A stretch of 16,664 nt of DNA from Alphaproteobacteria bacterium (GTDB lineage: Bacteria > Pseudomonadota > Alphaproteobacteria > CAAGCB01 > CAG-977). Below, in pieces: positions 14,671 to 16,664 of the stretch. Under the pieces are notes generated by a model that saw only the letters and a program-made list of their open reading frames with translations, did no database searches and was not told where the DNA came from. The first letter of the stretch is position 1. Each line of letters starts with the position of its first letter. The position numbers were made by a program, and so were the translations under genes. Location of the stretch: assembly GCA_900768465.1 (NCBI GenBank), contig CAAGCY010000017.1, positions 1 to 16,664 of the forward strand, given 5' to 3'.

Positions 14671-16302
14671 ATGTCCAATTCAAAATTCATCAACGAAATC
14701 GTTGCCAAATCCGCTTACAAAGACGAACTGCGCGAAGTGTTTTCCGATCATTTCGATGACGTGCAACAGCCCGTTTCGATGTCGTTGGGCGTCTATATGG
14801 ACGGAAAACGCATTGACGAAATCGTCAGCATGCTGCGCAAAGAGGGTATTGATGCGATGCCTTATTACGATCCGAAAGCCGCCGAAAACCCGAATGCTTT
14901 TATTGTGGACGGAACGGGTGTCCGATCGCCCTTTTTTGAACCGCAAGACGCGATTCGAGCCACCGCCGACGTATTTGAAACGATGAAGCGCAACGGGCTG
15001 AAAACCAGCCGCGCTTTGCCCGTTACGCGGCAAAACCTGATTCCCGCGATAACGCGCGCTTATGTCGACAAAACGATTGACGTTGCGCAAAACAACCCTG
15101 CCGAAGAAAACGTTGACGCTTTTTTGTCAAAACAGCTGAACGCCGTCGCCGAAATGCCCGCCGTTGAAGAAAAATCCGGCAAATTGTATCGCGGCGGCAC
15201 TTTGGGGAATATGCCGTTTGCCTTGACGTTTCACCGCTGTCCGCGCGACGCCGCCTATGCGACCAACGATTTCAAAATGGCGCAGACGTATGCCGACGGG
15301 GTCAAAGGCGCGGGGCTGCGTTACCAGAAAACGGACGGCAAAACGTACGGCTTTATTTACGAATTCGAACCCAAAGAAAATCAGCGCTACTACTCCATGG
15401 CGGGCATCGAGCGTCCCGAAGGATCGGCTGAATGCGTCGGTCATGCAGACAACCGATCCGATTATGAAACGCTTATCGTTCCCGATCGGAATCCTTTGTC
15501 CGCGATTTATTTGAAAGTCGACGACAAAGTCGTTCAAATCGCGGATAACAACGGGTATCTGTCAAAAGATTGGGAAAAGTTTTCCGCTTTGACTTCGCCC
15601 CGCAACATCAGCGAAAACAACGACTTTATGGCGGCGCGCCGAAACCGTCAGCTGACGGATTTTCATGTATCGAAATATGAAAAATCGGACGAACCTCTGC
15701 CCGACGCTTACCAAACGTTCACCCCCGACATCCGCGGGCTGGTCTTTGGCGATTCAATCAAAACCACTGACGGCAAAAGCGAAATCGCCAACGCGAATTT
15801 TTCGTCGATTAAATTGCCCGACAGCCAAAACGTGTCCTTTACGGGCGATTTTTTCGCAAACAACTGTATTGTCGGCAAAACGCTGGATTTAAGCCGATGC
15901 ACGGGAAGCGTCGGATTGTGCGACTGCGATTTAAGCCAAATCGACAGCATCAAATATCCCGAACAATGCAATGTTTTCTTTCTCAGCAATGTTAGGTTGC
16001 CCGAAAACAGCACCTTGGATCTGAGCAAAATCAACTGCGACACCCTGACGCTGGAAGATCAGGACTGCACAAACCTAAGGCAAGTGATTTTGCCCGAAAA
16101 TACGCAGATCAAGCTGAAAGGTTCGACCAAACTGCCCGAAACGAAAGCCCGTCAACCGCTGATGAAAACGTTGCAGAAAAAAAGCGGAGCCTCTGTGCCA
16201 AAACAGCCGCTGATGCAAATCCTGAACGGGCAAATGAAAGCGCGGGAAACGCAATCCGCCGTCAAGCAGATTGCGGCGAAAAAACAAGACAATCAGCGCT
16301 AA
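14671..16302 (+). CDS. Unknown protein: ADP-ribosyltransferase-like centre and solenoid-like C-terminal region
   Basis: I do not recognise this 543-residue family. Residues 1-160 are mostly helical and charged. Residues about 170-290 read like a mono-ADP-ribosyltransferase core: LYRGG at 172-176 (R174), YATNDFKMAQTYAD at 196-209 (T198 in the Ser/Thr position), GFIYEFEP at 227-234, and YETLIVPDRNPLSAIYLK at 265-282 (E266). Residues about 355-487 form irregular repeats of about 20 residues with TLDLS, LPENS/LPENT and regular Leu/Ile/Val spacing, suggesting a beta-solenoid or leucine-rich-like fold. The tail has a 17-residue repeat beginning QPLM. There is no signal peptide or membrane segment. 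The start at 14671 is preferred over 14605, which would precede the promoter's transcription start. GGAGG is 11 nt upstream, but a small GCTT-CGG-AAGC hairpin lies between and would shorten that distance. A secreted effector or toxin is possible but unproven. Confidence 0.8.
   Translation: MSNSKFINEIVAKSAYKDELREVFSDHFDDVQQPVSMSLGVYMDGKRIDEIVSMLRKEGIDAMPYYDPKAAENPNAFIVDGTGVRSPFFEPQDAIRATADVFETMKRNGLKTSRALPVTRQNLIPAITRAYVDKTIDVAQNNPAEENVDAFLSKQLNAVAEMPAVEEKSGKLYRGGTLGNMPFALTFHRCPRDAAYATNDFKMAQTYADGVKGAGLRYQKTDGKTYGFIYEFEPKENQRYYSMAGIERPEGSAECVGHADNRSDYETLIVPDRNPLSAIYLKVDDKVVQIADNNGYLSKDWEKFSALTSPRNISENNDFMAARRNRQLTDFHVSKYEKSDEPLPDAYQTFTPDIRGLVFGDSIKTTDGKSEIANANFSSIKLPDSQNVSFTGDFFANNCIVGKTLDLSRCTGSVGLCDCDLSQIDSIKYPEQCNVFFLSNVRLPENSTLDLSKINCDTLTLEDQDCTNLRQVILPENTQIKLKGSTKLPETKARQPLMKTLQKKSGASVPKQPLMQILNGQMKARETQSAVKQIAAKKQDNQR
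15178..15540 (+). other. ADP-ribosyltransferase-like region within the unknown protein
   Basis: Residues about 170-290 show the R / S-T / E order of arginine-type ADP-ribosyltransferases: R174 in YRG, T198 in YATND and E266 in YETLIV. The strand-like stretches GFIYEFEP and SAIYLKV have the expected spacing. Only one glutamate of the usual ExE pair is present, since E266 is preceded by D264-Y265. It may therefore be inactive, PARP-like or unrelated. Confidence 0.4.
15733..16131 (+). repeat. Solenoid-like degenerate protein repeats
   Basis: Residues about 355-487 contain recurring units of roughly 20 residues: KLPDSQNVSF, TLDLSRC, YPEQCNVFFLSN, VRLPENSTLDLSK, VILPENTQIKL, KLPE. The periodic Leu/Ile/Val with LDLS and LPE caps suggests a right-handed beta-solenoid or a bacterial leucine-rich-like array. 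The DNA copies themselves are diverged. Confidence 0.5.
16153..16254 (+). repeat. 17-residue tandem repeat in the tail of the unknown protein
   Basis: Two adjacent 17-residue units begin at residues 495 and 512: QPLMKTLQKKSGASVPK and QPLMQILNGQMKARETQ. The first four residues and the following hydrophobic position are shared. The unit could be a short basic binding motif or a secretion-signal-like tail; the sequence does not tell which. Confidence 0.5.
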
Positions 16303-16343
16303 ACCGTTCATCACAGCGCGGCATCACGCTTATCGGCATACAA

Positions 16344-16379
16344 AAAAAGGCGAACATATGTCAAAATGTCCGCCTTTTT
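16344..16379. terminator. Bidirectional intrinsic terminator
   Basis: A 9-bp stem (AAAAAGGCG paired with CGCCTTTTT) continues after a single mismatch into a 4-bp stem (ACAT/ATGT) with an 8-nt loop. T runs flank it on both strands. It lies 41 nt after the plus-strand stop codon at 16302 and 20 nt after the minus-strand stop codon at 16400, so it should end both converging transcripts. Confidence 0.9.
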
Positions 16380-16399
16380 CCTGTTTTCAAACGAAACTT

Positions 16400-16664
16400 T
16401 TATCCCTCATACGCGCAACAGCATTGATTGCCGCGGAGGTGCTTGGAAGATCCGGCTTTGCACGTTGTCAATTCACAAATATCGACGCACTTTGTCCCGT
16501 TACTGACCTTGTCCGCCGCACATCCGCACTTTCCGGTCCCTATCGCTTCCGCCCCTTCGGGACAGTTGCAGTCCGCATCCCCCGTTTGACAAATCACGCA
16601 TTTGCCGGACGAACACTTGAACCCTTGGGGACATATTGAGCTTGACGTGCAGAAATTTCCTGAC
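16400..16664 (-). CDS. Cysteine-rich EGF-like protein, C-terminal part only (runs off the right edge)
   Basis: The reading frame is open to the edge, so the start lies outside the window; a GTG at 16597 opens a shorter frame but has no reason to be preferred. The visible 87 residues contain 15 cysteines in spacings such as C-x5-C-x5-C-x4-C-x2-C and end with a CCC cluster (QCCCAYEG). Units of the form C-P-x-G-x-x-C-x-x-G-x-C resemble EGF-like or other disulfide-knotted repeats. Such proteins are normally exported and oxidised, so a signal peptide is expected in the missing part. It converges on the 543-residue gene, with the shared terminator between them. Function is unknown. Confidence 0.7.
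   Translation of the reverse strand, partial: SGNFCTSSSICPQGFKCSSGKCVICQTGDADCNCPEGAEAIGTGKCGCAADKVSNGTKCVDICELTTCKAGSSKHLRGNQCCCAYEG

Noticed and set aside
16271..16639. 122-codon frame on the plus strand at the right edge
   Set aside because: It crosses the bidirectional terminator and lies antisense to the cysteine-rich frame, which has a strongly non-random composition.

Overview
The window looks like the chromosome of an alphaproteobacterium, probably a Rhodospirillales-like, uncultured and possibly host-associated lineage (inference). The evidence is the flagellar gene order flgB-flgC-fliE-fliQ-fliR-flhB directly followed by a CckA-type hybrid histidine kinase, a RecA whose N-terminus resembles the Rhodospirillales form, and a recA control region carrying an alphaproteobacterial GTTC-N7-GTTC-like SOS motif. 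Base composition is near 50% GC throughout, and codon use gives no clear sign of recent transfer.

Layout. (1) Positions 1-376 have no convincing gene. They hold an 11-C homopolymer, a GC-rich 17-bp tandem repeat, small inverted repeats, and at the right end the intrinsic terminator of recA. (2) Positions 377-9150 are a long minus-strand block. Read in the direction of transcription it is flgB, flgC, fliE, fliQ, fliR, flhB, cckA, cysQ, an uncharacterised HExxH metallopeptidase, then recA, which has its own likely promoter. Genes from flgC to cysQ are packed with gaps of 0-19 bp or a 4-bp overlap. A textbook sigma-54 promoter (GG-N10-GC) lies 75-90 bp upstream of flgB, with two 11-bp-spaced copies of a heptamer beside it. 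(3) Positions 9352-12608 are on the plus strand: a small DMT-family (DUF486) membrane protein, then a qmcA (SPFH)-nfeD pair and an overlapping GT-C-like polytopic membrane protein, with a good sigma-70 promoter before qmcA. (4) Positions 12609-14489 (minus) encode a TolC-like outer-membrane efflux lipoprotein with an added C-terminal SPOR domain; its stop codon directly abuts that of the converging membrane-protein gene. (5) Positions 14671-16302 (plus) encode a 543-residue protein of unknown function with a strong promoter. It combines an ADP-ribosyltransferase-like central region with a solenoid-like C-terminal region. (6) A bidirectional terminator separates it from the 3' end of a very cysteine-rich, EGF-like protein on the minus strand that runs off the right edge.

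How the genes work together. The minus block links export-gate and proximal-rod flagellar genes (FlgB/C/E-ring adaptor, FliQ/R, FlhB) to CckA, the kinase at the top of the CtrA cell-cycle and motility circuit, so flagellum assembly and its regulator appear co-transcribed. Unusually, CckA here has no membrane segment, and its start codon follows the flhB stop codon immediately and in the same reading frame. The plus and minus genes on the right side are mostly envelope functions: membrane microdomain scaffold, glycan transfer, efflux and peptidoglycan binding. The two proteins at the far right are the least explained. The best candidates for something undescribed are the 543-residue ART-like/solenoid protein, the TolC-SPOR fusion and the soluble CckA next to FlhB.
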